NCBI RefSeq assembly: GCF_038066715.1
Contig: NZ_JBBUKT010000002.1
Span: 248,001-312,000 of the forward strand
From: Luteolibacter sp. Y139
GTDB lineage: Bacteria; Verrucomicrobiota; Verrucomicrobiia; Verrucomicrobiales; Akkermansiaceae
DNA: 64,000 nt
Direction of reading: 5' to 3'
The notes under the pieces are model-generated. The model had not been told where the DNA came from and ran no database searches. It saw only the letters and a list, made by a program, of their open reading frames with translations. Every line of letters begins with the position of its first letter. Positions within the stretch are counted from its first letter, which is position 1. The position numbers and the translations under genes were made by a program. Below are positions 25,708 through 34,726 of this stretch, piece after piece.

Positions 25708-26979
25708 ATGGACCTCGTCTCCCTGCTTATCATTGTCGCCAAGGTCATCGGCCTGACCTTCATGGTCGTGCTGCCGCTGGTGCCGATCTCGGTTTACTTC
25801 GAGCGCCGCTTTTCCGCGATCATCCAGGACCGCGTGGGTCCGAACCGCGTCGGTGTGCCGCTGACGCTGCTCGGCGCGAAGAAGGACTTCTCATTCTTCG
25901 GCCTGATCCAGCCGATGGCGGACGGTGTGAAGCTTTTCCTGAAGGAGGACTTCACTCCCTCGCACGTTCGCAAGGCCTTCTACTGGCTGGCTCCGGCGCT
26001 GACCGTGGTGCCCTCGCTGGTGACGGTGTGCGTGGTTCCTTTCGGCGGTGACATCGTCGTGAATGGCGAGCACTACAAGCTGGTCATCGCGAACCTCGAC
26101 GTGGGGCCACTGTTCATCTTCGCGATCTCCTCGCTGGCAGTCTATGGCATCACCCTGGCCGGCTGGTCCTCGAACTCGAAGTTCCCGTTCATCGGCGGGG
26201 TGCGCTCGACGGCGCAGATGATTTCCTACGAAATCTCGCTCGGTCTCGCGGTCGTGCCGGTGCTGCTCTACTACGGCGACCTCAATCTTTCCAACATCGT
26301 GGAGCAGCAGTCCAAGAATGGCTGGCTGCTTTTGCCGCTCTGGAATGAGCATGGCACCTTCCTGACGAAGGCCTATTGGGAAACCTGCGGTGGACAGTGG
26401 CTGTTCTGGGTGCCGGCGATGATTGCTTTCGTGATCTTCACGACCTCGGTCTTCGCGGAAACCAACCGCATGCCCTTCGACCTTCCGGAGTGCGAAACCG
26501 AACTCGTGGGCGGCTACCACACGGAATACTCCTCGATGAAGTTCGCGATGTTCTTCATGGGTGAATATGCCGCGATGGTGATCGGCTCGGCGATGGTGGT
26601 GACGCTCTTCCTCGGTGGCTGGTCGCTCGGCCCGTGGTTCGACAAGTGGGCGGCGAGTGTTCACATCGGCCCGGTCGGCATTGGCGGTCTCCTCAACATG
26701 GCCGTCTTCATGGGCAAGGTGGTGGCGTTCATCCTCTTCTTCATCCTCGTCCGCTGGACGGTGCCGCGCTTCCGCTACGACCAGCTCATGCGCCTCGGCT
26801 GGGTGATCTTCTTCGAAGCCGCGCTGATCAATGTCTTCCTGGCCGCGCTGGTGATCGCCGCGCCACAGTTCGGAGCTGCCACCACCGTTGGCGGGTTGAT
26901 CGTCCTCGCCATCGTCACCGGAGCCCTGATCTGGGTGCTCAAGGTGTCCGAGAAGAAGTCCGTCCCGGTCTCCATCTAA
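25708..26979 (+). CDS. nuoH: NADH-quinone oxidoreductase subunit H
   Basis: 423 residues, the membrane subunit that forms the quinone chamber of complex I. The family signature YFERRFSAIIQDRVGPNRVG is at residues 28-50, followed by the PMADGVKLFLKED loop and the acidic EWNRMPFDLPE-type loop, here ETNRMPFDLPECETELVGGYHTEYSS. About eight to nine spans are visible. It is longer than the E. coli protein (325) because of inserts between the spans (about residues 105-125 and 195-230). Directly followed by nuoI, with an 11-base gap. Confidence 0.96.
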   Translation: MDLVSLLIIVAKVIGLTFMVVLPLVPISVYFERRFSAIIQDRVGPNRVGVPLTLLGAKKDFSFFGLIQPMADGVKLFLKEDFTPSHVRKAFYWLAPALTVVPSLVTVCVVPFGGDIVVNGEHYKLVIANLDVGPLFIFAISSLAVYGITLAGWSSNSKFPFIGGVRSTAQMISYEISLGLAVVPVLLYYGDLNLSNIVEQQSKNGWLLLPLWNEHGTFLTKAYWETCGGQWLFWVPAMIAFVIFTTSVFAETNRMPFDLPECETELVGGYHTEYSSMKFAMFFMGEYAAMVIGSAMVVTLFLGGWSLGPWFDKWAASVHIGPVGIGGLLNMAVFMGKVVAFILFFILVRWTVPRFRYDQLMRLGWVIFFEAALINVFLAALVIAAPQFGAATTVGGLIVLAIVTGALIWVLKVSEKKSVPVSI

Positions 26980-26990
26980 CTTTCCCATCC

Positions 26991-27557
26991 ATGGCCGTCG
27001 TCAAAGTCACACGTCCGAAACTGAATGCCGGGGAGAAACTCTACCTCGGCGCGGTCATCAAGGGCTTCATCATCACGATGAAGCACGCCGTCGACTCGCT
27101 GCGTGGCAAGACCCGCGGTTCGAAGGACATGGAGTCCTCGGGTCTCGGCATCACGATGCAATATCCCGAGCAGAAGTGGGACGAGCACTTGCCGGAGCAC
27201 TACCGCGGCGCGCCCGCGCTGGTGACGGACGAGCAAGACCGCGAGCGCTGCGTTTCCTGCCAGCTCTGCGAATTCATCTGCCCGCCGAAGGCAATCAAGA
27301 TCATTCCGAGCGAGATTCCGTCCGACGATCCGTGGGCGAAGGTCGAGAAGCGCCCTCTGGAATTCGATATCGACATGATCCGCTGCATCTACTGCGGCAT
27401 GTGTGAGGAAGTCTGTCCGGAGCAGGCGATCTTCCTTCGGAAGGACTACGCCATCACCGGCCTCAAGCGTGCCGACATGGTGCACGACAAGAAGAAGCTT
27501 TACGAGATCGGCGGCAAGCGAGTCGGCCTCGTCAACAAGTGGAACGAGCTCAAGTAA
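26991..27557 (+). CDS. nuoI: NADH-quinone oxidoreductase subunit I
   Basis: 188 residues. It carries clusters N6a/N6b in two ferredoxin-type motifs, CVSCQLCEFICPPKAI and CIYCGMCEEVCPEQAI, with all eight cysteines present. An N-terminal amphipathic helix lies on the membrane. The ATG at 26991 follows the nuoH stop closely and gives the normal family length; a longer reading upstream would overlap nuoH. Confidence 0.97.
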   Translation: MAVVKVTRPKLNAGEKLYLGAVIKGFIITMKHAVDSLRGKTRGSKDMESSGLGITMQYPEQKWDEHLPEHYRGAPALVTDEQDRERCVSCQLCEFICPPKAIKIIPSEIPSDDPWAKVEKRPLEFDIDMIRCIYCGMCEEVCPEQAIFLRKDYAITGLKRADMVHDKKKLYEIGGKRVGLVNKWNELK

Positions 27558-27569
27558 CCCAATCCTCCC

Positions 27570-27743
27570 ATGCGCTCCATCGCTTCCGCCATTATCGTCG
27601 TCTGCGGGACCTTCGGCATTCTCAATGCCCACCGTCTGGTTGCAGGTCCGGATCCGTTCGGCTCGGTGACCTTTGTGATCTGCCTTCTTCTGCTCGTGGT
27701 CGGCGTTGGCGGTTGGATCTATTGCCTGAAGAACGACGACTGA
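27570..27743 (+). CDS. 57-residue two-helix membrane protein inside the nuo operon
   Basis: Starts 12 bases after nuoI and ends 22 bases before nuoJ, in the same direction. It encodes two hydrophobic helices: residues 4-20 (IASAIIVVCGTFGILNA) and about 33-51 (VTFVICLLLLVVGVGGWIY), joined by a short Pro/Gly turn and ending KNDD. The start and spacing match the surrounding genes, and the frame is open with the local codon style. It is not one of the 14 standard Nuo subunits. It may be an accessory or assembly factor of the membrane arm, or a short unassigned subunit; the function is unknown. Confidence 0.7.
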   Translation: MRSIASAIIVVCGTFGILNAHRLVAGPDPFGSVTFVICLLLLVVGVGGWIYCLKNDD

Positions 27744-27765
27744 ACTCCCTGCGCTTTTCTCCCTG

Positions 27766-28323
27766 ATGCCTCTCTACCTCTTCTGGTTCTTCGCGATCGT
27801 CATGCTGCTTGGCGGGGTCGCGGTAGTCGCGCTGCGGAATCCCGTCGCGTCCGCGTTGTCGATGGTTGCTTCGTTCGTGGGACTCGCGGGTCTGTTCATT
27901 GGTCTGAATGCCTTCTTCGTGGGGATTATCCAGATCCTCGTCTATGCCGGCGCAATCATGGTGCTGTTCATCTTCATCATCATGCTCCTCGACTTGAAGA
28001 CCGAGGAGAAGCGGGCGCCGAAGCTGGCTCCGCTGCTCGGGGGATTGGGCATCGTGCTGGCGTTCACGATCCAGCTGATCGGCATCCTTTCGAAGTCGCC
28101 GAACGTCGAAGACAAGCCTCTCGATCTTACCGCCGCTTCAGCGCATTTCGTCGAAAGCAGCCCGGGGATCTCGGCCAAGCTTGGCGCCGGTCACTTGCCC
28201 GACGTGAACCTGATCGGTGACGTGCTCTTCAACGGCTACAACCTGCCGCTGCAGATCGTGGGCGTGCTCCTGCTCGTCGCCACCGTCGGCGTCGTCGTCC
28301 TTTCCAAGCGCCAAACCACCTGA
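27766..28323 (+). CDS. nuoJ: NADH-quinone oxidoreductase subunit J
   Basis: 185 residues, membrane subunit of the complex I proton path. It has five spans and the conserved third helix IIQILVYAGAIMVLFIFIIMLLD, whose pi-bulge region contains the Tyr-Ala-Gly-Ala motif. A soluble loop (residues 105-150) precedes the last span. Three bases separate it from nuoK, consistent with coupling. Confidence 0.95.
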   Translation: MPLYLFWFFAIVMLLGGVAVVALRNPVASALSMVASFVGLAGLFIGLNAFFVGIIQILVYAGAIMVLFIFIIMLLDLKTEEKRAPKLAPLLGGLGIVLAFTIQLIGILSKSPNVEDKPLDLTAASAHFVESSPGISAKLGAGHLPDVNLIGDVLFNGYNLPLQIVGVLLLVATVGVVVLSKRQTT

Positions 28324-28326
28324 GCC

Positions 28327-28644
28327 ATGGCCTCCTTGAACGATTACCTGCTCGTCTCCGGACTTCTATTCGCCATCGGCCTCAGTGGCGTGGTGCTGCG
28401 CCGGAACATCATCGTGGTTTTCATGTGCCTGGAGCTGATGCTCAGCGCGGCGAACCTCACGCTGGTGGCCTTCTCGCGCTTCCACGGCTCCAACGGTCTG
28501 CCGGACTACAACGGCCAGATGCTGGTGTTCTTTGTGATCACCGTCGCCGCCGCCGAGGTGGCGGTCGGCCTTGCCATCATCGTCGCCCTGTATCGTGCGC
28601 GGCAGACGATCAGCACGGATGATCTCACGAGCATGCGCGGCTGA
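28327..28644 (+). CDS. nuoK: NADH-quinone oxidoreductase subunit K
   Basis: 105 residues with three spans, the standard size for NuoK (MrpC-like). The key glutamates on helices 2 and 3 that line the proton path are visible: [13 protein letters not shown] and [16 protein letters not shown]. It follows nuoJ after three bases and precedes nuoL by 35. Confidence 0.97.
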   Translation: MASLNDYLLVSGLLFAIGLSGVVLRRNIIVVFMCLELMLSAANLTLVAFSRFHGSNGLPDYNGQMLVFFVITVAAAEVAVGLAIIVALYRARQTISTDDLTSMRG

Positions 28645-28679
28645 GCCAAAGCGCGCGTCCATCGACCTACCTTTCCCCG

Positions 28680-30515
28680 ATGTCCAAGTTACTACCCTGG
28701 GTTCTCCTGTTCCTTCCGCTGATCGCCGCGGCGGCGAACCAGCTTTACTTCAAGCGGAACGCCTTCATCGCGTCGATGATTTCGGTGGGGTCCGTTGCGG
28801 TGACGTTTGGCATTTCCCTGATGCTGCTTCGCGGCAATCCAGTCGCCCCCGAGCCGATCAACTGGCTGACGGTCGGTGATTTCAAGCTCCAGATCGGCAT
28901 CACCTTGGACCCTCTGTCCACCGGCATGATGATCGTGGTAACGGGCATCGGCCTGCTGGTTCACGTTTTCTCGCTGGCCTATATGGCTGACGATAGCGCC
29001 AAGGCGCGCTACTTCACCTGCCTCTCACTCTTCATGTTTTCGATGACCGGCATCGTGCTGGCGTCGAATTTCATCATGACCTTCATGTTCTGGGAGCTGG
29101 TCGGTCTCAGCTCTTACCTGCTGATCGGTCACTGGTATCAGAAGGCCTCAGCTGCGGATGCCGCCAAGAAAGCGTTCATCGCGAACCGGGTGGGGGACTT
29201 CGGCTTCATGATCGGCATCCTGATGCTCTGGGGTATCACCGGTCACCTCGGCTTCTCCGGCATGAAGGAGTGGGCCGCTGGCGGTGGCTTGGCGACCGTT
29301 TCGACCGGGGTGCTTGGGGCGGCCTTGCTCTGCGTCTTTTGCGGTGCCATGGGGAAGTCGGCGCAAATGCCGCTCCACGTCTGGCTGCCGGATGCGATGG
29401 AAGGCCCGACTCCAGTGTCCGCCCTCATCCACGCCGCGACGATGGTGGCGGCGGGCGTTTACATGCTGTTCCGCGTGCAGTCCTCGATTGGCGCGGAGGC
29501 TTTCGACAACTTTGCGGGCCAGACCATTTCCTGGATCGGCGGCATCACCTCGCTGTGTGCGGCGCTGATGGCCACCCAGCAGGGCGACATCAAGAAGATC
29601 CTCGCCTACTCGACGCTCTCGCAGCTCGGCTACATGGTGATGGCGGTTGGCCTGATGTCGGGTGAGGCCGGCATGTTTCACCTCTTCACGCACGCCTGGT
29701 TCAAGGCGCTGCTGTTCCTCGGCTCCGGCGCGATCATCTACGCCTGCCACCACGAGCAGGACATCTGGAAGATGGGCGGCCTGCTGAAGAAGATGCCGAT
29801 CACCGGCCTGACCTTCTTCATCGGTACTGCGGCTTTGATTGCCGTGCCGTTTGTCACTTCCGGCTTCTACTCGAAAGAAGAGATCCTCGCGGCTGCCTAC
29901 AACGGGAACAAGGCGCTCTTCGGTATCGCGGTCTTCGTTGCCTTCCTGACGACCTTTTACATGACCCGCGCCTTCGTGGTCACCTTCCTCGGCAAGACCC
30001 GCTCGGACAATGCCGACCATGCCCATGAGGTCGGTCCGATGATGTTCCTCCCGCTGATCTTGCTCGCCTGCATGGCTATCGGCTCCGCTTGGCTGACCGG
30101 CCCGCTTCATGCAATGGACCCACGCATTCACGCGCATGAGGGTCATCATGAAGATAGCGCTCACGCGATCATCCTGGGGGCCTCGATCGGTTCGCTGGTG
30201 CTCGGCCTGCTCGCTGGCTTCGCCCTCTACAACGGCAAGGACAAGGATCCCGTTTCCATCCCGCTGTTCCGGGAGCGTTTCTATATCGACAGCTTCTACG
30301 ACAATATCATCGTCCGCTACTTCCAGGATGCCTTCGCGGCGATCATCCACTTCTTCGATGAGTTCCTCATCAACGGCCTGATTGTTGGCGGCTTCACGCG
30401 CCTCGCCGAGGGCTTCGGCGGCTTGTTCCGCAAGGTACAGTCGGGCAATCTCCAGGGCTACGCCTTCGCCTTTGGCATCGGCGTCATCCTCGTCATCTAC
30501 TTCACCGCGTTCTGA
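28680..30515 (+). CDS. nuoL: NADH-quinone oxidoreductase subunit L
   Basis: 611 residues, the distal antiporter-like proton-pumping subunit of complex I with the long lateral helix at the C-terminus. Typical segments are FMFWELVGLSSYLLIGHWY with the conserved Glu, MGKSAQMPLHVWLPDAMEGPTPVSALIHAATMVAAGVY, and the broken-helix KKILAYSTLSQLGYMV. Spacing of four bases (TGA-gcc-ATG) to nuoM suggests strong coupling. Confidence 0.97.
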   Translation: MSKLLPWVLLFLPLIAAAANQLYFKRNAFIASMISVGSVAVTFGISLMLLRGNPVAPEPINWLTVGDFKLQIGITLDPLSTGMMIVVTGIGLLVHVFSLAYMADDSAKARYFTCLSLFMFSMTGIVLASNFIMTFMFWELVGLSSYLLIGHWYQKASAADAAKKAFIANRVGDFGFMIGILMLWGITGHLGFSGMKEWAAGGGLATVSTGVLGAALLCVFCGAMGKSAQMPLHVWLPDAMEGPTPVSALIHAATMVAAGVYMLFRVQSSIGAEAFDNFAGQTISWIGGITSLCAALMATQQGDIKKILAYSTLSQLGYMVMAVGLMSGEAGMFHLFTHAWFKALLFLGSGAIIYACHHEQDIWKMGGLLKKMPITGLTFFIGTAALIAVPFVTSGFYSKEEILAAAYNGNKALFGIAVFVAFLTTFYMTRAFVVTFLGKTRSDNADHAHEVGPMMFLPLILLACMAIGSAWLTGPLHAMDPRIHAHEGHHEDSAHAIILGASIGSLVLGLLAGFALYNGKDKDPVSIPLFRERFYIDSFYDNIIVRYFQDAFAAIIHFFDEFLINGLIVGGFTRLAEGFGGLFRKVQSGNLQGYAFAFGIGVILVIYFTAF

Positions 30516-30518
30516 GCC

Positions 30519-31982
30519 ATGCTCCTCCTTCTTCTCGTCCTTATCCCGCTGGCGGCTTTCTTGGCGATGCTCGCCGGTGCGCCAGCGCGCAAGGCAGCCG
30601 TCGCTGCTGGCGTGGCCAATCTCGTACTTGGCCTGTGGGCTGCGACTTCATGGCAGAACAGCAAGCTGTGGTCGATTTCGCTGCCGGTCCTTGAAAAGCC
30701 CGCGCTTCACTTGTCGCTCGGTTTCTATGACGGCATGAGCGTGATCATGGTGCTGCTGTCGGTGATCGTGACCTTGGCGGCGCTCCTTTCCGGCAAGGCT
30801 CCCGAAGGCCGCGAGACTCTCTACTATGGTTCTTCGCTGCTGATCTCGGCCGGAGCCATCGGAGCCTTCGCTTCGACCGATCTGTTCTTCTTCTACGCCT
30901 TCCACGAGCTGGCGCTGATCCCGACCTTCCTGATGATCGGCATCCTTGGTCGCGGCGACCGGAAGGAAGCGGCATGGAAGATCACCATCTACCTGGGGCT
31001 TGGCTCGATCATCTTGCTGGCGGGTCTGGTCTGGCTCGCGAATATTGCCGGGACCTACGACATCCCGACGATGTTGAACGCGGCGAAGGAGGGCTCGCTC
31101 AAGATCGACGCCTCCGCCCAGAAGAGCATCGCCGCGCTGCTGCTTGTCGGCTTCGGCGTGCTGGTCTCGCTGTTTCCCTTCCACTCTTGGGCGGCACCGG
31201 CTTATGCCAGCGCGCCGGCACCGACTTCGATGCTTCACTCGGGCGTGCTGAAGAAGTTCGGCCTCTACGGTTTGCTCCGCCTTGCGATTCCGCTGGTGCC
31301 TGAGGGTCTCGATGCCTGGCTGGTCCCGCTCTGTGTGCTGCTGCTTGGCAATATCCTGTGGGTGGGCTTCGTGACGATCAGCCAGAAGCGCCTTGATGGG
31401 ATGCTCGGCAACTCGTCGGTGATGCACATGGGCTACATCTTCCTCGCGATCGCCGCGCTGGCTGCTGCGAAGGCGACCGGACAGGTCAATGAACTCGCGC
31501 AGCCGGCCGCGGTGCTGCTGATGTTCGCGCACGGCGTTTCGATTGCTATGCTCTTTGGCCTCGCTGATCGCATCGAGCGGAACACCGGCACGCTGGAGCT
31601 TACGGATCTCGGCGGCCTGGCCAAGTCAGCACCGGGCCTTGCTTTCCTGTTCGGCATGGTCGGCATGGCCTCGATCGGCCTGCCGGGGCTCGCCAACTTC
31701 GCGGGTGAGGTGATGGTCTTCCTGTCCTCCTTCAAGAACTACAACCCCGCTGCCGGTTTCGGTCCGGTGCAGATCACCTGCATCATCGCGATCTGGGGCG
31801 TGGTCATCAGTGCCATCTACATGCTCCGGGCGTATCGCCGAATCTTCCAAGGTGAAAGCGTCCGCGCCACCGACGGTGCTGCCGACCTCACCTTCGCGGA
31901 CCGTCTTCCGGCATTGATTCTCGCCGTGGCGCTGCTGGCGGTGGGTCTCTACCCGAACCTGCTCCTCAGCCTCCTCAAGTGA
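30519..31982 (+). CDS. nuoM: NADH-quinone oxidoreductase subunit M
   Basis: 487 residues, central antiporter-like subunit. Conserved blocks are FFYAFHELALIPTFLMIGILG with the essential Glu, FHSWAAPAYASAPAPTSMLHSGVLKKFGLYGLLR with the Lys/Glu network, and NSSVMHMGYIFLAI. About 14 spans. A 43-base gap rich in GATCAC direct repeats (31991-32010) separates it from nuoN. Confidence 0.96.
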   Translation: MLLLLLVLIPLAAFLAMLAGAPARKAAVAAGVANLVLGLWAATSWQNSKLWSISLPVLEKPALHLSLGFYDGMSVIMVLLSVIVTLAALLSGKAPEGRETLYYGSSLLISAGAIGAFASTDLFFFYAFHELALIPTFLMIGILGRGDRKEAAWKITIYLGLGSIILLAGLVWLANIAGTYDIPTMLNAAKEGSLKIDASAQKSIAALLLVGFGVLVSLFPFHSWAAPAYASAPAPTSMLHSGVLKKFGLYGLLRLAIPLVPEGLDAWLVPLCVLLLGNILWVGFVTISQKRLDGMLGNSSVMHMGYIFLAIAALAAAKATGQVNELAQPAAVLLMFAHGVSIAMLFGLADRIERNTGTLELTDLGGLAKSAPGLAFLFGMVGMASIGLPGLANFAGEVMVFLSSFKNYNPAAGFGPVQITCIIAIWGVVISAIYMLRAYRRIFQGESVRATDGAADLTFADRLPALILAVALLAVGLYPNLLLSLLK

Positions 31983-32025
31983 TTCCCACTGATCACCGAT
32001 CACTGATCACTTCTCACCTCTTCCC

Positions 32026-33501
<1,476 letters not shown>

Positions 33502-33504
33502 GTC

Positions 33505-33562
33505 GAGGAGTGCGGGCGTTTTGTCCGCGCTGAGTCGACAGGATGGCGATGCTCCTTATGGT
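33505..33562. repeat. 58-bp palindromic interspersed repeat, copy 2
   Basis: Ungapped partner of 5852-5909, with 42 of 58 bases the same. The first hairpin is AGTGCGG/CCGCGCT. The differences from copy 1 are paired (G-C became A-T, T-A became C-G), so pairing is kept. The second hairpin is GTCGACA/TGGCGAT with one A-G mismatch, also with paired changes. Both copies end in the CTTATGGT block. It lies just after nuoN and before a small membrane protein gene in the same orientation. Confidence 0.75.
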
Positions 33563-33567
33563 GAGGT

Positions 33568-34059
33568 ATGCCCATTTCGAGCGCCCGCCGGATGAACTTG
33601 ATCGCGTTGGCGGTCTTGTTAACGGGGCTGATTTCCTTCGTCGCCTTCCACTTTCTGATCTTCGTTGATTTCCGTCCGGACGACGACGCAATCCGCGGCT
33701 GGCAAGTTTGGCCGGAGGTTTGGCGGTTCGTGAGAGATCCGGACTTCAATCAGTTGGAGGACCTGATCGCGACGTCGGCCTTGTTCACCAGCGTTCTGTT
33801 GACCGTCATCTCACCCTTTGCGATTCCGTTGTTCCGGTCTTCTAGGCTGGCGTGGTGGCTCGCGGCCATCGTCTCCGGTGCGGCCATGCTGGGGCTGACG
33901 GGCGTGTTGCTGGTCAACTACGTGATGGAACCGTCCGAGTCGGAGAAGCCGGGTGCTGGGTTCTTCTGCCTCGTCGCTTCGCAGGCGTTGAACTTCGTCG
34001 GGCTGCTTTTCGTTCGCAGGGAGAACGAGCCGGAATTGATCGCGGGAGGGCCGCCATAG
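33568..34059 (+). CDS. Four-helix membrane protein, unknown
   Basis: 163 residues with four hydrophobic segments (about 9-32, 68-89, 95-116, 131-148) and a soluble loop between the first two. No known family. ATG 33568 lies six bases after the palindromic repeat, and an ATG at 33592 is also possible. Composition is like its neighbours, which supports coding, but there is no functional context; it stands between the nuo operon and the convergent RHS locus. Confidence 0.6.
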   Translation: MPISSARRMNLIALAVLLTGLISFVAFHFLIFVDFRPDDDAIRGWQVWPEVWRFVRDPDFNQLEDLIATSALFTSVLLTVISPFAIPLFRSSRLAWWLAAIVSGAAMLGLTGVLLVNYVMEPSESEKPGAGFFCLVASQALNFVGLLFVRRENEPELIAGGPP

Positions 34060-34079
34060 GCCGGAAGGAAGAGGCTGAC

Positions 34080-34295
34080 TCACGCCCAGGGGCTGATGCC
34101 ATGGCCGTTTCCGCCCCAGAAGGCGAACCATTCCGAGGCGGAGCGATATACCTCGATTTGTCCCTCGATCGAATCCCTCGGATCTGCATCGGAATCGGGC
34201 TTGGCGGTAGCGGGATCGAGTCCGTGAGACGCTGCGACTTCTACAGCCCGGTCGTAGAGTGACCTGCCGTCTACTCTGGCTCCCACCAATGGCAC
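34080..34295 (-). pseudogene. Short ORF overlapping the immunity gene, possible gene remnant
   Basis: A 71-codon frame from a GTG at 34295 (a second GTG at 34286) to a stop at 34080. Its sequence (SLYDRAVEVAASHGLDPATA then SASEWFAFWGGNGHG) looks protein-like and has the high GC of the chromosome, unlike the AT-rich gene it overlaps by 25 bases. It may be the 3' remnant of an older gene whose front was replaced by the toxin-tip/immunity cassette, or a real small gene. No motif is recognised. Confidence 0.4.
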
Positions 34296-34723
34296 TTCTC
34301 TAGTGAAAATTTAAATCTTTCATGCAATAGCTCGGCTGATTCGTCCCCTTGGAAAGTGAATCTAATTTCGTCGACGGCGTTCTCTCCGATGATGGTAATA
34401 CCTTGAGGATTGTAGCCGCCTGTTACTGCGTGGAGTATTTTAAATTTTTTGAGATACTTTGCTAGCTTTCGATCCCTAGGCTTCTTGTCGATTTCAGCCA
34501 GTCCGACTTTCGGCCATCGTTCATCATGGTGGAGATTATCTTCAGTTAAATAAAAATGTATAATTTGGGTGCATTTTGAGAAAAACTCGGTGTGTTTGAA
34601 TTTGATCAATTCTCCTATGTGGGCTTGGAATCCCTCGGGTTTTTTGATTTCGGCAAGCCTTGCGATCAAAACTTCTGATTTATCGTCGCTCACGAATATG
34701 TCGAATCCTTTCACGTTGCTCAT
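34271..34723 (-). CDS. Probable immunity protein for the RHS toxin tip
   Basis: 150 residues, soluble, charged alpha/beta protein with no signal peptide and no recognised family. It begins three bases after the stop of the RHS gene, the standard place for the cognate immunity gene of a polymorphic toxin. The DNA is visibly AT-rich (runs such as AAAATTTAAAT) compared with its surroundings, as is the adjacent toxin tip, which suggests a cassette acquired together. The immunity role is inferred from position and composition only. Confidence 0.6.
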   Translation of the reverse strand: MSNVKGFDIFVSDDKSEVLIARLAEIKKPEGFQAHIGELIKFKHTEFFSKCTQIIHFYLTEDNLHHDERWPKVGLAEIDKKPRDRKLAKYLKKFKILHAVTGGYNPQGITIIGENAVDEIRFTFQGDESAELLHERFKFSLEKCHWWEPE

Positions 34724-34726
34724 AAA

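Noticed and set aside
29148-30350. 400-codon minus-strand frame inside nuoL
   Set aside because: His/Arg/Glu-rich antisense shadow of NuoL; the plus strand carries all NuoL motifs.
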